Notes: a model not told the origin generated them from the letters alone. DNA of 64,000 nucleotides from Spirosoma validum (GCF_014699035.1 NZ_JACXAA010000001.1:620001-684000); one strand, 5' to 3'; positions 52,304 through 61,852 are shown, counted from the first letter of the stretch. A program made the numbers and translations.

Positions 52304-52567
52304 CAGTACAGACGAGGTTTTGTGTCATCTGCCGTCACGACAGCCTTGCTACTTATCCTGTTTGCCATTGGGCTGTATCCCAACTTAGTTCTGTCAAATG
52401 TTGACCCAAAAGGTCACATTAGTATTTACGAAGCGGCTTCATCTGACAACTCCTTACGAACGATGTTACTTCTTACCGCCGTCGGTATGCCATTAGTCGC
52501 TACGTATACCATATTTATGTTCTGGACATTTCGTGGAAAAGTGAAACTAGAGGATCATAGTTATTAA
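52304..52567 (+). pseudogene. 3' remnant of cytochrome bd oxidase subunit II (cydB)
   Basis: About 85 codons remain. The translation FVSSAVTTALLLILFAIGLY, then PNLVLSNVDP, IYEAASSDNSLRTMLLLTAV and PLVATYTIFMFWTFRGKVKL, corresponds to the last two helices and C-terminus of CydB. In frame upstream there is a stop at 52301 and no CydB-like sequence, and no cydA is nearby. A GTG at 52322 could start an 81-residue peptide, but no function is likely. The break is at about 52304-52320. Confidence 0.82.
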
Positions 52568-52825
52568 TATACTTAGGCCATAATTAAGTATTCTTTACTA
52601 CTGAATAAATTGACTAACTCGCATTTTCAATAGCATAAACTACTATTTCCTACAGGCTTTATTCAAAAAATTCATTTTACTTTGCTATATCAAGTTAAAA
52701 ATAAATTCAGGCAAGCTTATTATTATAGTACCACATATACTTGGTTCTCGATGTACAAAATTCTCAGCCGATTGAAAAAAAAGTAACACTAACTATATTT
52801 GATATTTGTACGCTTCCTACTCATC
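52568..52825. other. AT-rich intergenic region
   Basis: 258 bp before the MBOAT gene are AT-rich, with no repeat, RNA or convincing promoter seen. Confidence 0.5.
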
Positions 52826-54244
52826 ATGCTATTCACCAGTTTACACTTTATTATTCTGGCTCTCGTTACGTTCGGGCTGTATTATCTGCCTGCGCTTCGC
52901 CGGTGGCAAGTCTTCTCCCTTATTGTAGCCAGCCTAACGTTTTACGCTTATAATCAACTAAATCTACTCTGGCTATTACTCTTATCCGTTACGATTAATA
53001 TTGTAGCCAGCTACTACGTCATCTATGGTCCGACGGGTTCGCAGAAACTGGTTGCTACGTTGGGCGTCATAGGAAATTTGGCCATTTTATGCTTCTTCAA
53101 ATACAGTCCTTTATTCGCTCGTACGTTTCTGTCAATTGATGCAGGCGTAGGCGCCTGGCTCCTTATGTTACCGCTTCCCATCGGTATTTCCTTCTTTACC
53201 TTTCAGGGTATCAGCTTGGTCGTCGATACGTACCGCAACCGTCATGTCGATGCGTATCGTTCGTTAATTGCCCGTAACATGGCCAAACATGCTGAAACAG
53301 TGCTGTTCTTCAAAGCATTTTTTCCTCAGCTGGTATCGGGACCAATTGTAAAAGCGCACGATTTTCTGCCGCAGATTAAGCCCAAATACATCAATGCCGT
53401 TCGATGGGAATATTGCTTTCGGACTTTAGTGCTGGGCTATTTCCTGAAAACGGTGATAGCCGACAATTTGAAAGATCATACCTACATTGTTACGTACCCT
53501 TATTTTGAGAATCTATCATCGTTGAACCTGATCGTTTTGCTCTTTGGTTATTCGATGCAGATTTTTGCCGATTTCGCGGGCTATTCACTGATCGCTCTGG
53601 GGCTGGCAGCGCTGTTTGGCTATCGATTCCCAATCAATTTCAATTTCCCGTACGTATCCAGTTCATTCTCTGATTTCTGGCGACGCTGGCACATCTCTCT
53701 GTCAAGTTTTCTACGGGAGTATCTGTACATTCCCCTGGGTGGCAATCGACACGGTAAAGCCCGAACGTACTTTAATCTGATGCTCACGATGGTATTGGGT
53801 GGCCTGTGGCACGGAGCCGCCTGGAGTTACGCCATTTGGGGACTTGCTCATGGTCTGGCGCTGGCTGTCGAGCGATTCTTAACCGATAAAGGTTTATTTC
53901 TGATGCATTCGCGGGTGGCGCGCATACTAAAAGGTCTGTGGGTATTTAGTTTCGTTACGCTAGCCTGGCTGCTGTTTAAATTACCCAACTTCAGCCATGT
54001 AATCGCCTACCTGCGGGCTATCGCCGTTAACACAACTAAACCAATCGATTCGCTGGCAATCATGCTAATTTTGATGTATGCCTTTCCGGTAGTGGCTTAT
54101 CACCTGCACTATCTACTCGGTACTCGGCTGCCAGCAGTTCAATTAAATTGGGCGCGGTGGGATTACGTAGCTTATGGACTACTTATTTTCATGATTATAA
54201 CCAACAGCGGATCTGAGGGAACCTTTATTTATTTCCAATTCTAA
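52826..54244 (+). CDS. MBOAT-family O-acyltransferase
   Basis: 472 aa from ATG 52826; a TTG at 52799 would add 9 residues. Multipass membrane protein of the AlgI/DltB type: LPLPIGISFFTFQGISLVVD, FPQLVSGPIVKAHDFLPQ, SDFWRRWHISLSSFLREYLY and the catalytic-His region MVLGGLWHGAAWSYAIWGL. These proteins pass acyl groups across the membrane to extracytoplasmic polymers. It is directly coupled to an SGNH-like gene (stop and start share base 54244), the usual partner that transfers the acyl group to the polymer. Confidence 0.92.
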   Translation: MLFTSLHFIILALVTFGLYYLPALRRWQVFSLIVASLTFYAYNQLNLLWLLLLSVTINIVASYYVIYGPTGSQKLVATLGVIGNLAILCFFKYSPLFARTFLSIDAGVGAWLLMLPLPIGISFFTFQGISLVVDTYRNRHVDAYRSLIARNMAKHAETVLFFKAFFPQLVSGPIVKAHDFLPQIKPKYINAVRWEYCFRTLVLGYFLKTVIADNLKDHTYIVTYPYFENLSSLNLIVLLFGYSMQIFADFAGYSLIALGLAALFGYRFPINFNFPYVSSSFSDFWRRWHISLSSFLREYLYIPLGGNRHGKARTYFNLMLTMVLGGLWHGAAWSYAIWGLAHGLALAVERFLTDKGLFLMHSRVARILKGLWVFSFVTLAWLLFKLPNFSHVIAYLRAIAVNTTKPIDSLAIMLILMYAFPVVAYHLHYLLGTRLPAVQLNWARWDYVAYGLLIFMIITNSGSEGTFIYFQF

Positions 54245-55134
54245 TGATCTTAAAGTCAGTACTAACTGCAGTAACAACACTGCTGCTCTATACGGTCCTG
54301 ATTGTTTTTTTTCAGGATAGCATTACACATAGCGGTCAAACAACATTGCAGCGCAATATTGTAAAGGCCGAGGATTACCTCTATGAAGCCAATAGCCACT
54401 TCGATACGGTTTTGGTAGGGTCTTCGATGAGTGAACGACTCATCATGGATATCCTACCGGGAGGATGCTATAATCTGGCGATGGCGGGATTTTCCTCGCT
54501 CGACGGTCTACAGCTTATTAAACAGAGCGAGCATCTACCCCGATTGATCTACATAGAAATGAACACACTGGATCGGGGTCAGACGTCGGATGCCATTCAG
54601 GCTTTAGGCAACCCCAACCGGCAATTTCTAAATCAGTACCTCCCATTTCTGCGGCAGAAATACCAACCCGTTGGTGTGGTTAAATCCCTTCTGCGCGCCT
54701 TGCAGTATGGCCAGGTGCAGTTTGTTGATTTCGGGGCGGGAACAGCCTTCGATTCATCATTTCAGGAAAAAGCCGTCCAGGGAAAATTACAGGAGATGGA
54801 CAACATGCTTCCCGACTCGGTTATTCAGGCGAACATAGACGTAGCCGGGCAATATGTAGAGGCATTTCGGCGGAAGGGTGTTAAAGTGATATTTTTCGAA
54901 ACCCCGATCGACGTGCGTTTACAGAGTCATCGCATGACGTCAACGGTTCGTCGCTATATGAAAAACCGCTTTCCATCGAGTCAGTATCCCACGGTTAGCG
55001 TACCACCTGATGCCTACCAGACCAATGACGGGATTCACTTGACTCAGGCCGAGAATATCCGCTATACTACGTATCTACGGCAACATCTACATCAGTTAAC
55101 TACGCCAGTTCTGACAGCCGAAGTTCCTAACTGA
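54244..55134 (+). CDS. Membrane-anchored SGNH/DltD-like acyl-transfer partner
   Basis: 296 aa. An N-terminal membrane anchor (about 7-25) is followed by a periplasmic SGNH-like fold: TVLVGSSMSERL with candidate nucleophile S60 or S61, CYNLAMAGFSSLDGLQLI, and the C-terminal D..H pair in QTNDGIHLTQAE. It is coupled to the MBOAT gene. Such pairs acylate alginate, teichoic acids or exopolysaccharide; the acceptor here is unknown. Its 3' end overlaps the convergent nfi gene by 8 bases. Confidence 0.8.
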   Translation: MILKSVLTAVTTLLLYTVLIVFFQDSITHSGQTTLQRNIVKAEDYLYEANSHFDTVLVGSSMSERLIMDILPGGCYNLAMAGFSSLDGLQLIKQSEHLPRLIYIEMNTLDRGQTSDAIQALGNPNRQFLNQYLPFLRQKYQPVGVVKSLLRALQYGQVQFVDFGAGTAFDSSFQEKAVQGKLQEMDNMLPDSVIQANIDVAGQYVEAFRRKGVKVIFFETPIDVRLQSHRMTSTVRRYMKNRFPSSQYPTVSVPPDAYQTNDGIHLTQAENIRYTTYLRQHLHQLTTPVLTAEVPN

Positions 55135-55816
55135 ATACACGTTCTCCCTTACGCAACGCATTGACCAGATTATGCGCCCGGCGTGTGGGTTCAGGGATGC
55201 GGTAACCGCCGTCACACTGGAGCGTGAGCGCCATAGCCGTTTCCAGATCAATTAAATTACCAGGCGATATATAGACCGGATTTACTTTGTTTTTCGTACG
55301 TAGCGCAGCCCCGATCACTTCACCGTAGTGCCGCATTGGTGACCAGGCTCCTCGTTCGGGAGCCAGTTCGTCGTATTTACCCACCAGCACCGACTTACCA
55401 CAACCGAACGTTGGCCGATTCAGGAATAAGCCCGCGTGCGACGCAATTCCGATTCGGCGTGGGTGGGCCGTACCGTGTCCGTCGAACATCACTACGTCGG
55501 GTTCCGTTTTGAGTTTCTGCCAGGCCTGGAGCAACGAGGGAATTTCTCGAAACGACAGTAATCCCGGAATGTAAGGAAAAGGCGCCGTACCAATCACTCC
55601 AGTTTCTTCGACGGTTTCTAACGTATCGAGTCGCAGTACCACAATGCCAGCATAAACGGTTTCTTCAAACTTATTGAATGAAATATCGCAGCCCGCAATG
55701 GTTTGTGGTGGTTTCGTCAACGGTTCAATACGTATCTGTGAACGTAATTGCTGTTGTAGCGCGACGGCTTCGGCGGGCGTTACGTTCCAGTCGTGAAGGG
55801 GTTGGTAGTGGGCCAT
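55127..55816 (-). CDS. nfi: Endonuclease V
   Basis: 229 aa. It cleaves DNA (and RNA) next to deoxyinosine for repair of deaminated adenine. Catalytic acidic residues are in place: D44 (AGCDISF), E91 (SFREIPSLLQAW) and D112 (VVMFDGHGTAHPRRIGIASH). The region NKVNPVYISPGNLIDLETAM is also family-specific. Convergent overlap of 8 bases with the SGNH-like gene. Confidence 0.96.
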   Translation of the reverse strand: MAHYQPLHDWNVTPAEAVALQQQLRSQIRIEPLTKPPQTIAGCDISFNKFEETVYAGIVVLRLDTLETVEETGVIGTAPFPYIPGLLSFREIPSLLQAWQKLKTEPDVVMFDGHGTAHPRRIGIASHAGLFLNRPTFGCGKSVLVGKYDELAPERGAWSPMRHYGEVIGAALRTKNKVNPVYISPGNLIDLETAMALTLQCDGGYRIPEPTRRAHNLVNALRKGERVFS

Positions 55817-55881
55817 TTCATAACGTTTATGACTGCATAACCTCTACGGACAGAAAACAGTTATGCCATTTCTATACTACG

Positions 55882-57399
55882 TTAATTCCGTTGCTGACGA
55901 ATCAATGTTTTTACGTAGTTAAGCTGACTATCCTTATGGGTCAACACATCGTCCATGCCGATCGAGACAGCAAAATCAGGCATTGTACCCCGGCCTTCGG
56001 GTAGTACTTTTTGAACGGCATTGTTGTAATAAACCAAAGGTGTTCCGACATGAATCTGCGAGTGCGGTAATTCGAGGTGGATAAAACTGCTGCCATTACC
56101 GCCTTCATATGCCCCACCCGATTCCTCCCCAACAAATACGCCCACTCGATTTGTATGCGCAACGGCCAGAAACTCGGAGGTTGTTGAAGCGCTATTACCA
56201 TCCATCAGAATGTACACATTTCCCCGGAATCGATTCGGTTTAGGCGTATAACGCTTGGGTTCCCGGCTGTCACTACCTTGTTTTAACGTAAACGTACCAT
56301 CAACTTCGGGAATTAGTTCGTTCTTTACGTTCTGGCGGTCGGCTTCTGAGAGATCTGAAAACCGGACGAACTCCGAACTGTCAGTAACGCTGTGCTGACG
56401 TGTGTAATACGTAACGGCTGAATCTGATTTTAGCAAGTACGTTAACAATTCGATGCCCTGACTGTCCCAGCCTCCGGGATTTCCTCGTACATCGATAATA
56501 AGATTTCGGATTTTGGCTTTCTCGAGCCTGGCCATAGAGGCATCCATAAACTTCTGGAACGTAGTAATGGCTGTTGCACCGTTCGTTACGCCCTTTCCAC
56601 CAAAACTGTCGAATCGTAAAAGGCCTGTTTGTGGCGTATCGTCCGGAAAGGTCAATCGCCACGGTTTTTTCATAGGCTTTTTAATGTACCATGCCATCAT
56701 CTGCCTGTTAACGGGGTTCTTTTTCCAGGCTTTCACCGAACCCGTAAACGATTGAGCTGGCGCGTCAATATGAATCGTATCACCAGTCAAACTTCGGAAC
56801 TTTAGCCGGAATGTACTGGACCTCTCAACAAACCAATAATAAAACAAGCCGAAAAGTGCCCCTTTCGCGACTGCCTGTTTGGAGCTTTGAATCGCACCAT
56901 CGGCCCAGTGGTAGCGCTGAACTTGTTGCCGGACTGTCGCCATCGTCTTCCCGTTAATACTCAATAACTCAAAACCCGGTTTAACAGTCGTATCAGTTGT
57001 GCCATTGAACAAAACGTATAAACGATCCTGAATGGGCAGCATGAAAAAGGGAAACGTTTTCCAGTACGTCATGAGTGCAGACTCAAAGTTTTTTGTCGGC
57101 AGGGCATAGGTATGCGCGCAACGGATATCAGCAACCAGCCCTTCGATCGTCCGATAGAACTCGTAGAACGGAAGCGGTTCAGACAACGTAGTAGCCAGAC
57201 TATCCAGCTTAGCCTGCATGACCGGCTTAGGCGTATAGCGATACAAACCCGGATGCGTTTCTTCCAGCAGGCGACGCAAATACCGGAAGTCGGCCTGCAT
57301 AGCAGCGGGTTGCAGAATTTTAGCTTGCAATGTATCCCTCGACTGGGCGTAGAGCGAGCAGGAAAACAGATAGACAAGAAGACAATATAGATTTCTCAT
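55882..57399 (-). CDS. Secreted S41-family peptidase
   Basis: 505 aa. A signal peptide (MRNLYCLLVYLFSCSLYA) precedes an N-terminal helical part (about 25-120), a PDZ-like linker and the S41 catalytic core: RNLIIDVRGNPGGWDSQGIE, YILMDGNSASTTSEFLAVAH with the nucleophile Ser in NSAST, and VGVFVGEESGGAYEGGNGSS. Probably a periplasmic or secreted serine protease of the C-terminal-processing type. It is followed upstream on the same strand by a beta-lactamase-family gene. Confidence 0.9.
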   Translation of the reverse strand: MRNLYCLLVYLFSCSLYAQSRDTLQAKILQPAAMQADFRYLRRLLEETHPGLYRYTPKPVMQAKLDSLATTLSEPLPFYEFYRTIEGLVADIRCAHTYALPTKNFESALMTYWKTFPFFMLPIQDRLYVLFNGTTDTTVKPGFELLSINGKTMATVRQQVQRYHWADGAIQSSKQAVAKGALFGLFYYWFVERSSTFRLKFRSLTGDTIHIDAPAQSFTGSVKAWKKNPVNRQMMAWYIKKPMKKPWRLTFPDDTPQTGLLRFDSFGGKGVTNGATAITTFQKFMDASMARLEKAKIRNLIIDVRGNPGGWDSQGIELLTYLLKSDSAVTYYTRQHSVTDSSEFVRFSDLSEADRQNVKNELIPEVDGTFTLKQGSDSREPKRYTPKPNRFRGNVYILMDGNSASTTSEFLAVAHTNRVGVFVGEESGGAYEGGNGSSFIHLELPHSQIHVGTPLVYYNNAVQKVLPEGRGTMPDFAVSIGMDDVLTHKDSQLNYVKTLIRQQRN

Positions 57400-57468
57400 G
57401 GTTGTGATCAGGAAACAGGTAACATCGTCAGGGATAAAGATTTGATTTCTAACTTATTACATATCGAT

Positions 57469-58851
57469 TTATAACCGTTTAGCAACAAATTCACCGTTCT
57501 GATGCACGACCACCTGCGATACTTGTCCGGCTTGATTCTTGTGAAAGGTCAGTTGCGCATCGACAACCTTCAGGAAAAAGTCGGTCTCCGTTTCTGGGAA
57601 GATCTCAAATTTACTCTGCCCCGTGACTTGCAGGAATAGCTTTCCTCTTTCGAACGTAATCGCCAGAATTCGCTTAGGCTCGAGTTGATAATTACCAACG
57701 TACTGACGTAACAGACTTTCACTGAGGAGAATAGGTTTGCGATCTTTTGGAATCTGATACGGCTCTCCGAACGTAATGAGCACCAGGTCGCGGACGATCG
57801 GGTCGAGCGTCGTGAGGTCTGACGCATCGTCGATGTTGGCCAGTACGACAAAAACAATGTCTTCTTTGGGAGCCAGTATAAAGAACGTAGCGTAACCGGG
57901 CAGATTTCCATTCTGGATAGCCAGGGTCTTATTTCCGTTGAACGTATTGATTCCCCAGCCGTAGCTCCAGGTTGTTTTTCCAATGGGTGTAAAGGCCCGT
58001 TGCCGGTCGGCTGCCGTCAGGAGTTGATTAGACTGAATGGCCTGCGCCCAACGGTATAGATCGCCAACCGTGCTATACATGCCGCCAGCCGCATAGCCCA
58101 CCGTCGAATCGATAGGTGCTTCTGCCACCAGAACGGAGTCTTTGTAATACGTATAGCCAACGGTTTTGCCGGGTCGTTTCAGATTGACAAAATCGAAGCC
58201 GGTCTGCGTCATCCGAAGCGGTGCGAGGAAGCGCTCCCGAATGACGGTTTCAAATGGTTTACCCGTTACCTTTTCGATGATTAGTCCCAGCAGAAAGTAG
58301 CCTGAGTTGGTATACTGCATTTTTTCGCCGGGTTTTCCGGTTACAGGCTTATGACTGAAAAGAGACACCATGCGTTCTTTCGCTACCGGATGCGTAACGT
58401 CTAGCTTGTCGGGACCCTCTTTTTGATACAGAAAATTCTTGAAGTCGTAAATCCCCGATGTGTGCGCAAACAAATCATCGAGTGTGATCTGGTCACCATT
58501 CGGATAATCAGGCAGGTATTTACTCAGCTTATCATTGACGGAAAGCGCTCCCTCAGCTTGTAATTGCAGAATGGCCGCACCGGTAAAGGTTTTGGTAATA
58601 GAACCCAACTGATAAATACTCGACGTATCGTTGGCAATTTTGGCCGCTTCGTTTCGCCAACCGTACCCTTTCTGAATCAGAATTTTTCCTTTCTGCGCGA
58701 TGAGTGCCGTACCATTGAATCGGTGCAAGTTGGCGACAGCCTGCAAGTATTCGTCAAGTTTTTCAGCGGTAGACCGGGTCGATTGTGCCGAAACAAAGTG
58801 TGATACAGATGTGATAAGTAACGTAGCAAGAAACCACAAAAATGTTTTCAT
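57469..58851 (-). CDS. Secreted serine hydrolase of the beta-lactamase/PBP family
   Basis: 460 aa. A signal peptide of about 22 residues is followed by the class C-like fold with S84-I-T-K87 (QLGSITKTFTGAAIL), the second motif Y-T-N in MQYTNSGYFLLGLI, and a later GYAAGGMYSTVGDL region. Residues about 370-460 form an extra beta-rich domain (QYVGNYQLEPKRILAITFE). Such proteins are usually peptidases or esterases rather than resistance enzymes. Same strand as the S41 gene, with 69 bp between. Confidence 0.88.
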   Translation of the reverse strand: MKTFLWFLATLLITSVSHFVSAQSTRSTAEKLDEYLQAVANLHRFNGTALIAQKGKILIQKGYGWRNEAAKIANDTSSIYQLGSITKTFTGAAILQLQAEGALSVNDKLSKYLPDYPNGDQITLDDLFAHTSGIYDFKNFLYQKEGPDKLDVTHPVAKERMVSLFSHKPVTGKPGEKMQYTNSGYFLLGLIIEKVTGKPFETVIRERFLAPLRMTQTGFDFVNLKRPGKTVGYTYYKDSVLVAEAPIDSTVGYAAGGMYSTVGDLYRWAQAIQSNQLLTAADRQRAFTPIGKTTWSYGWGINTFNGNKTLAIQNGNLPGYATFFILAPKEDIVFVVLANIDDASDLTTLDPIVRDLVLITFGEPYQIPKDRKPILLSESLLRQYVGNYQLEPKRILAITFERGKLFLQVTGQSKFEIFPETETDFFLKVVDAQLTFHKNQAGQVSQVVVHQNGEFVAKRL

Positions 58852-58902
58852 CGTGCATTGTTTTTTGATGGCAAACAGGCCAAAAACAACGTACGAATCT
58901 GC

Positions 58903-60051
58903 TCAAATCTGGATTTGAGTGCTATTTTTTGCCTGCCGGCTCACGTATTCCTTCGGCGATACACCTGTCAACTGTTTGAATGTGCGCTGAAACGTAGCCT
59001 GCGAATTAAATCCACAGTCAAAAGCGATTCCTGTGAGTGTCAGGCGTTCATGTGCCGGGTCAATGAGCCGTCGCTTCACTTCTTCGACGCGGTACTCGTT
59101 GATGAAGCTATTAAAGTTTTTTTGCAAGTGCTGATTCAGAACGGCGGAGATAAGTTTAGTCGCAAATCCAGTATGTTGCCCCACTTTCTCGACTGTCAGT
59201 TCGGGGTCTAAAAATAGTCGGTCGGTTGTCATGGCTTGCTGTAACGTATCAGTAACCTGCTGCACTGTTTCTTTGGGAATATCGATTCCTGAAACTTTCG
59301 ATGGCTGACTGGCCAGGTCGATGGTTCGCGTATGTAAATAGCCTTTAAGCCCGATTCCGTATATGAAAACCGTAATCGGAATATAAATGGGATACCAGCC
59401 AACCAGATCGAGCAACGGCTCTCGCGTAACTGGAATAATATAGGGAATAAGGTAGATCAGCCAGATAACCTGAAACACCAGAAACGCATTGACAAACAAC
59501 CGAAGCCAGCGTAATTGCGACTGCTGGATTTTAACCTCCGAAACTGTGTATTGACGTATCAGCCCTTTGGTCAGAAATAAATACGTAGTGACAGAAATCC
59601 ACCGGGGAATATCGGAATACACATTGTATTCGTCCATGACGTATCCCCAAGCCGGGCCATCTTTCTGCTCAAAAAAGCCCAGCAACAGACCGATGATGAA
59701 TATCCAGCCAATAATTTTTGAGCCTACATCCAGCACAACCGGGTAGAAATGTCGTCGTTCACGTTTCCCAAGCCGGAACGACGCGTCCAGCATTGATTGG
59801 GTATAGAAATAGATGAGTGGCCCAAGTGGCATAGCCAGAATGAGCGGCAGTAATTCAAACGCGAGGCCAACCCAACGATTCGTCTGAGGGAATCCAACCG
59901 CTAAACTCATTAACGCCAGCAGACAGATGAGCGTGGCTAACAGCCGGTTGGATAGGCGATTTCCCTTCCGATTTACCCAAAGCAACGTAGCAAGGATAAA
60001 TCCCTGCGCCGTACCGAGCAGTAAGATGAGATCAAAGGGCGAAATCGTCAT
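58903..60051 (-). CDS. Membrane-bound AraC-family transcriptional regulator
   Basis: 382 aa. The N-terminal half has about seven hydrophobic helices (LILLLGTAQGFILATLLWV, LLATLICLLALMSLAVGF, FELLPLILAMPLGPLIYFY and more). The C-terminal 110 residues are an AraC HTH: NSFINEYRVEEVKRRLIDP, LTLTGIAFDCGFNSQATFQR and TFKQLTGVSPKEYVSRQAK. This fusion of membrane sensor and AraC domain is common in Bacteroidota and may sense envelope or lipid signals. The target genes are unknown; the flanking hydrolase genes are candidates. Confidence 0.9.
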   Translation of the reverse strand: MTISPFDLILLLGTAQGFILATLLWVNRKGNRLSNRLLATLICLLALMSLAVGFPQTNRWVGLAFELLPLILAMPLGPLIYFYTQSMLDASFRLGKRERRHFYPVVLDVGSKIIGWIFIIGLLLGFFEQKDGPAWGYVMDEYNVYSDIPRWISVTTYLFLTKGLIRQYTVSEVKIQQSQLRWLRLFVNAFLVFQVIWLIYLIPYIIPVTREPLLDLVGWYPIYIPITVFIYGIGLKGYLHTRTIDLASQPSKVSGIDIPKETVQQVTDTLQQAMTTDRLFLDPELTVEKVGQHTGFATKLISAVLNQHLQKNFNSFINEYRVEEVKRRLIDPAHERLTLTGIAFDCGFNSQATFQRTFKQLTGVSPKEYVSRQAKNSTQIQI

Positions 60052-60061
60052 GCCACAAACA

Positions 60062-60123
60062 ATAAAGACGCAGGAAGAAAGATTTAATTACCGAAGTATT
60101 ACTCTTTCTTCCTGCGTCTTTAT
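60062..60123. terminator. Inverted repeat downstream of the 60175 lipoprotein gene
   Basis: 60062-60082 is the exact reverse complement of 60103-60123 (21 bp; arm AAAGACGCAGGAAGAAAGA) with a 20-nt loop. It lies between two minus-strand genes and could end the upstream one, though it could also be a dispersed repeat. Confidence 0.65.
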
Positions 60124-60174
60124 AAAAATAGCATTCTCTACATAGTAAATACGTGTTGATCGTAAGTAGACGGA

Positions 60175-60813
60175 CTAATCCACAATTTTTACCCGAATCC
60201 GATGGGGAGCTACCTGATTTCCACCGAAATAGAGTCCGGTATTATAAGCGAATGACTTGTTGTGCGTAAACGGCACTGCCTGCCCACCTAAAATCTGATA
60301 CAGCTTCCGATCATAATCTATTTTGATCGTCAATTTCGTGGGCGTATTTATGGTTGTTTCGGCTACTTTAAAATCAATACGTTTGCCTTCTACGTAGATG
60401 TAAGCACCCAGGTCAATGCAATTTCTCTGCTTATTCCAGCGCCAGCCTACCCGTGCGCCGTCTACCTGATGCGGAGGTATACCGGTAGTAATATCCTGAT
60501 CTTTTGAACCAACGAAGCCTAAACCAATTACTTTATTCCAGTCGTCCGCATCAGCGGTACCCAGATCGTAAATACAACTGCTGTCGAACGTAACGGTTGC
60601 CGACACTTCGTTGGGGCTAATGAGCAATCCCACTTTTCGTTTGGGATTAGGCTCATGCTCACCGGCTTCAATCACTACCCAATCTGGATCTGAGAGAAGA
60701 AAATCAGGTACGCACGCAGTCATAAACAGGCTTAATCCTAACAGGAATAGAGCCTTACCGATAAAAGCTGGACAACGTACCGATAAATCAAAACGGGGCA
60801 TCATAATGAACAA
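60175..60813 (-). CDS. Lipoprotein of unknown function
   Basis: 212 aa. The lipobox LFMTACVPDF follows a signal core (GKALFLLGLSL). The mature part is beta-rich (GLLISPNEVSATVTFDSSCIY, YIYVEGKRIDFKVAETTI and TKLTIKIDYDRKLYQILGG). There are possible in-frame starts at 60813 (MFIMMPRF), 60804 and 60801. No family recognised. Single gene between repeats. Confidence 0.7.
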   Translation of the reverse strand: MFIMMPRFDLSVRCPAFIGKALFLLGLSLFMTACVPDFLLSDPDWVVIEAGEHEPNPKRKVGLLISPNEVSATVTFDSSCIYDLGTADADDWNKVIGLGFVGSKDQDITTGIPPHQVDGARVGWRWNKQRNCIDLGAYIYVEGKRIDFKVAETTINTPTKLTIKIDYDRKLYQILGGQAVPFTHNKSFAYNTGLYFGGNQVAPHRIRVKIVD

Positions 60814-61304
60814 AACCTATGAACTTTATGCAAATAACGCTATAAATCAGTTGATTCGTGTCCCGTTAGATCAAACGCTGACATTGCTTTTATAGGGTAT
60901 ACGAATGGTCACAGTTCATTATAGCTTATTGATAAAGTATAGATAAAACGACTTGATAGTGTAGTTCACTTACCTGCTGCTGAGGTATATAACAGCCTTT
61001 ATTTTTATCCTTATTTAATTTTATTTAAGTAGGTCAGATAAAATACATTAGATTATTTTTTGTCATGCTGACGAAGGAAGCATCTTCGGGTGCCGCCTTT
61101 TACCCAGCCTCCGAAGATGCTTCCTTCGTCAGCATGACAAAAACGCTATTTCAAAATAATCTAAACTATTTGTGCTTTAGTACTTACACGTATTTAGCAA
61201 TTCATTTTTTTTGTCAATCTATTTATAAAGATGCCTGATATGCAATCCTTTTACGATCTGACGGAAGCGTTTATACACATTTGCATCCAGTCGGAACGTA
61301 TTCA
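60814..61304. other. Intergenic region with a long palindromic repeat
   Basis: About 490 bp without a supported gene. Its main content is the inverted repeat at 61049-61163; the rest is AT-rich. Confidence 0.6.
61049..61163. repeat. 33-bp perfect inverted repeat (dispersed Bacteroidota palindrome type)
   Basis: 61057-61089 is the exact reverse complement of 61111-61143 with a 21-nt loop. A second, outer pair (TAGATTATTTT at 61049-61059 and AAAATAATCTA at 61153-61163) flanks it with a 9-nt insertion on the right. The core GTCATGCTGACGAAGGAAGC is a motif I recall as frequent between genes in this phylum. Confidence 0.85.
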
Positions 61305-61514
61305 ATGGCAGTCGAAGGTTCGTTAGTGAGTCGCATTGCCGATACAACGCGAAGCTTTCGCTATCCCGATGCAAGTGGCTTCCGGGATAGCATTGATCGC
61401 TATGTTGCTAAACTCGAATCGACACCAGAAACCGAGAAAAACCAGTTGTTGATGAATACCGCTCCTGGTGTGAATCATTCGATGAAGCCCAATAACATGG
61501 TTGAATTTTCCTAG
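61305..61514 (+). CDS. Possible small protein or gene remnant (69 aa)
   Basis: From ATG 61305 the frame reads MAVEGSLVSRIADTTRSFRY and continues with a polar helical stretch (IDRYVAKLESTPETEKNQLL) to 61514. Codon use looks coding-like. An overlapping frame (from about 61230, MPDMQSFYDLTEAF) stops inside, so this could be a frameshifted remnant of a longer gene. No family recognised. Confidence 0.35.
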   Translation: MAVEGSLVSRIADTTRSFRYPDASGFRDSIDRYVAKLESTPETEKNQLLMNTAPGVNHSMKPNNMVEFS

Positions 61515-61770
61515 ACGTTCCCATGAAACGGGCATTATCGTATTTGGGTACAGATAAAATATAAAAATTGCCTCTTAACAGGCTTGTGCCATACACAGGT
61601 GAAAGACCTATTATTATAAAAAAATCAGTAGGATAACTCGTTCTAAATCAGTTTTTGACTTCTATTTATACCGTGGAATTAAAAATATTTTTGAGAGCAG
61701 GACTTGACAAACCACGAAAACACCCTAAATTTGCATCCACAATTCGCCAATCGACTGGCAATTGACCAAT

Positions 61771-61843
61771 GCGAAAGTAGCTCAGCTGGTAGAGCGCGAC
61801 CTTGCCAAGGTCGAGGTCGCGGGTTCGAACCCCGTCTTTCGCT
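61771..61843 (+). tRNA. tRNA-Gly (GCC)
   Basis: 73 nt. The acceptor stem GCGAAAG pairs with CTTTCGC (61836-61842), discriminator T. The D arm is AGCTCAGCTGGTAGAGC, the anticodon loop CTTGCCAAG (anticodon GCC), and the T arm GCGGGTTCGAACCCCGT. No encoded CCA. Confidence 0.96.
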
Positions 61844-61852
61844 CTACAAAAA

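Noticed and set aside
52174..52383. 69-codon minus-strand frame overlapping the cydB remnant
   Set aside because: Overlaps the better supported cydB fragment and has no signal, domain or start context. The end (GEKTIVRKVQLEALESR) looks protein-like, so it is rejected with modest certainty.
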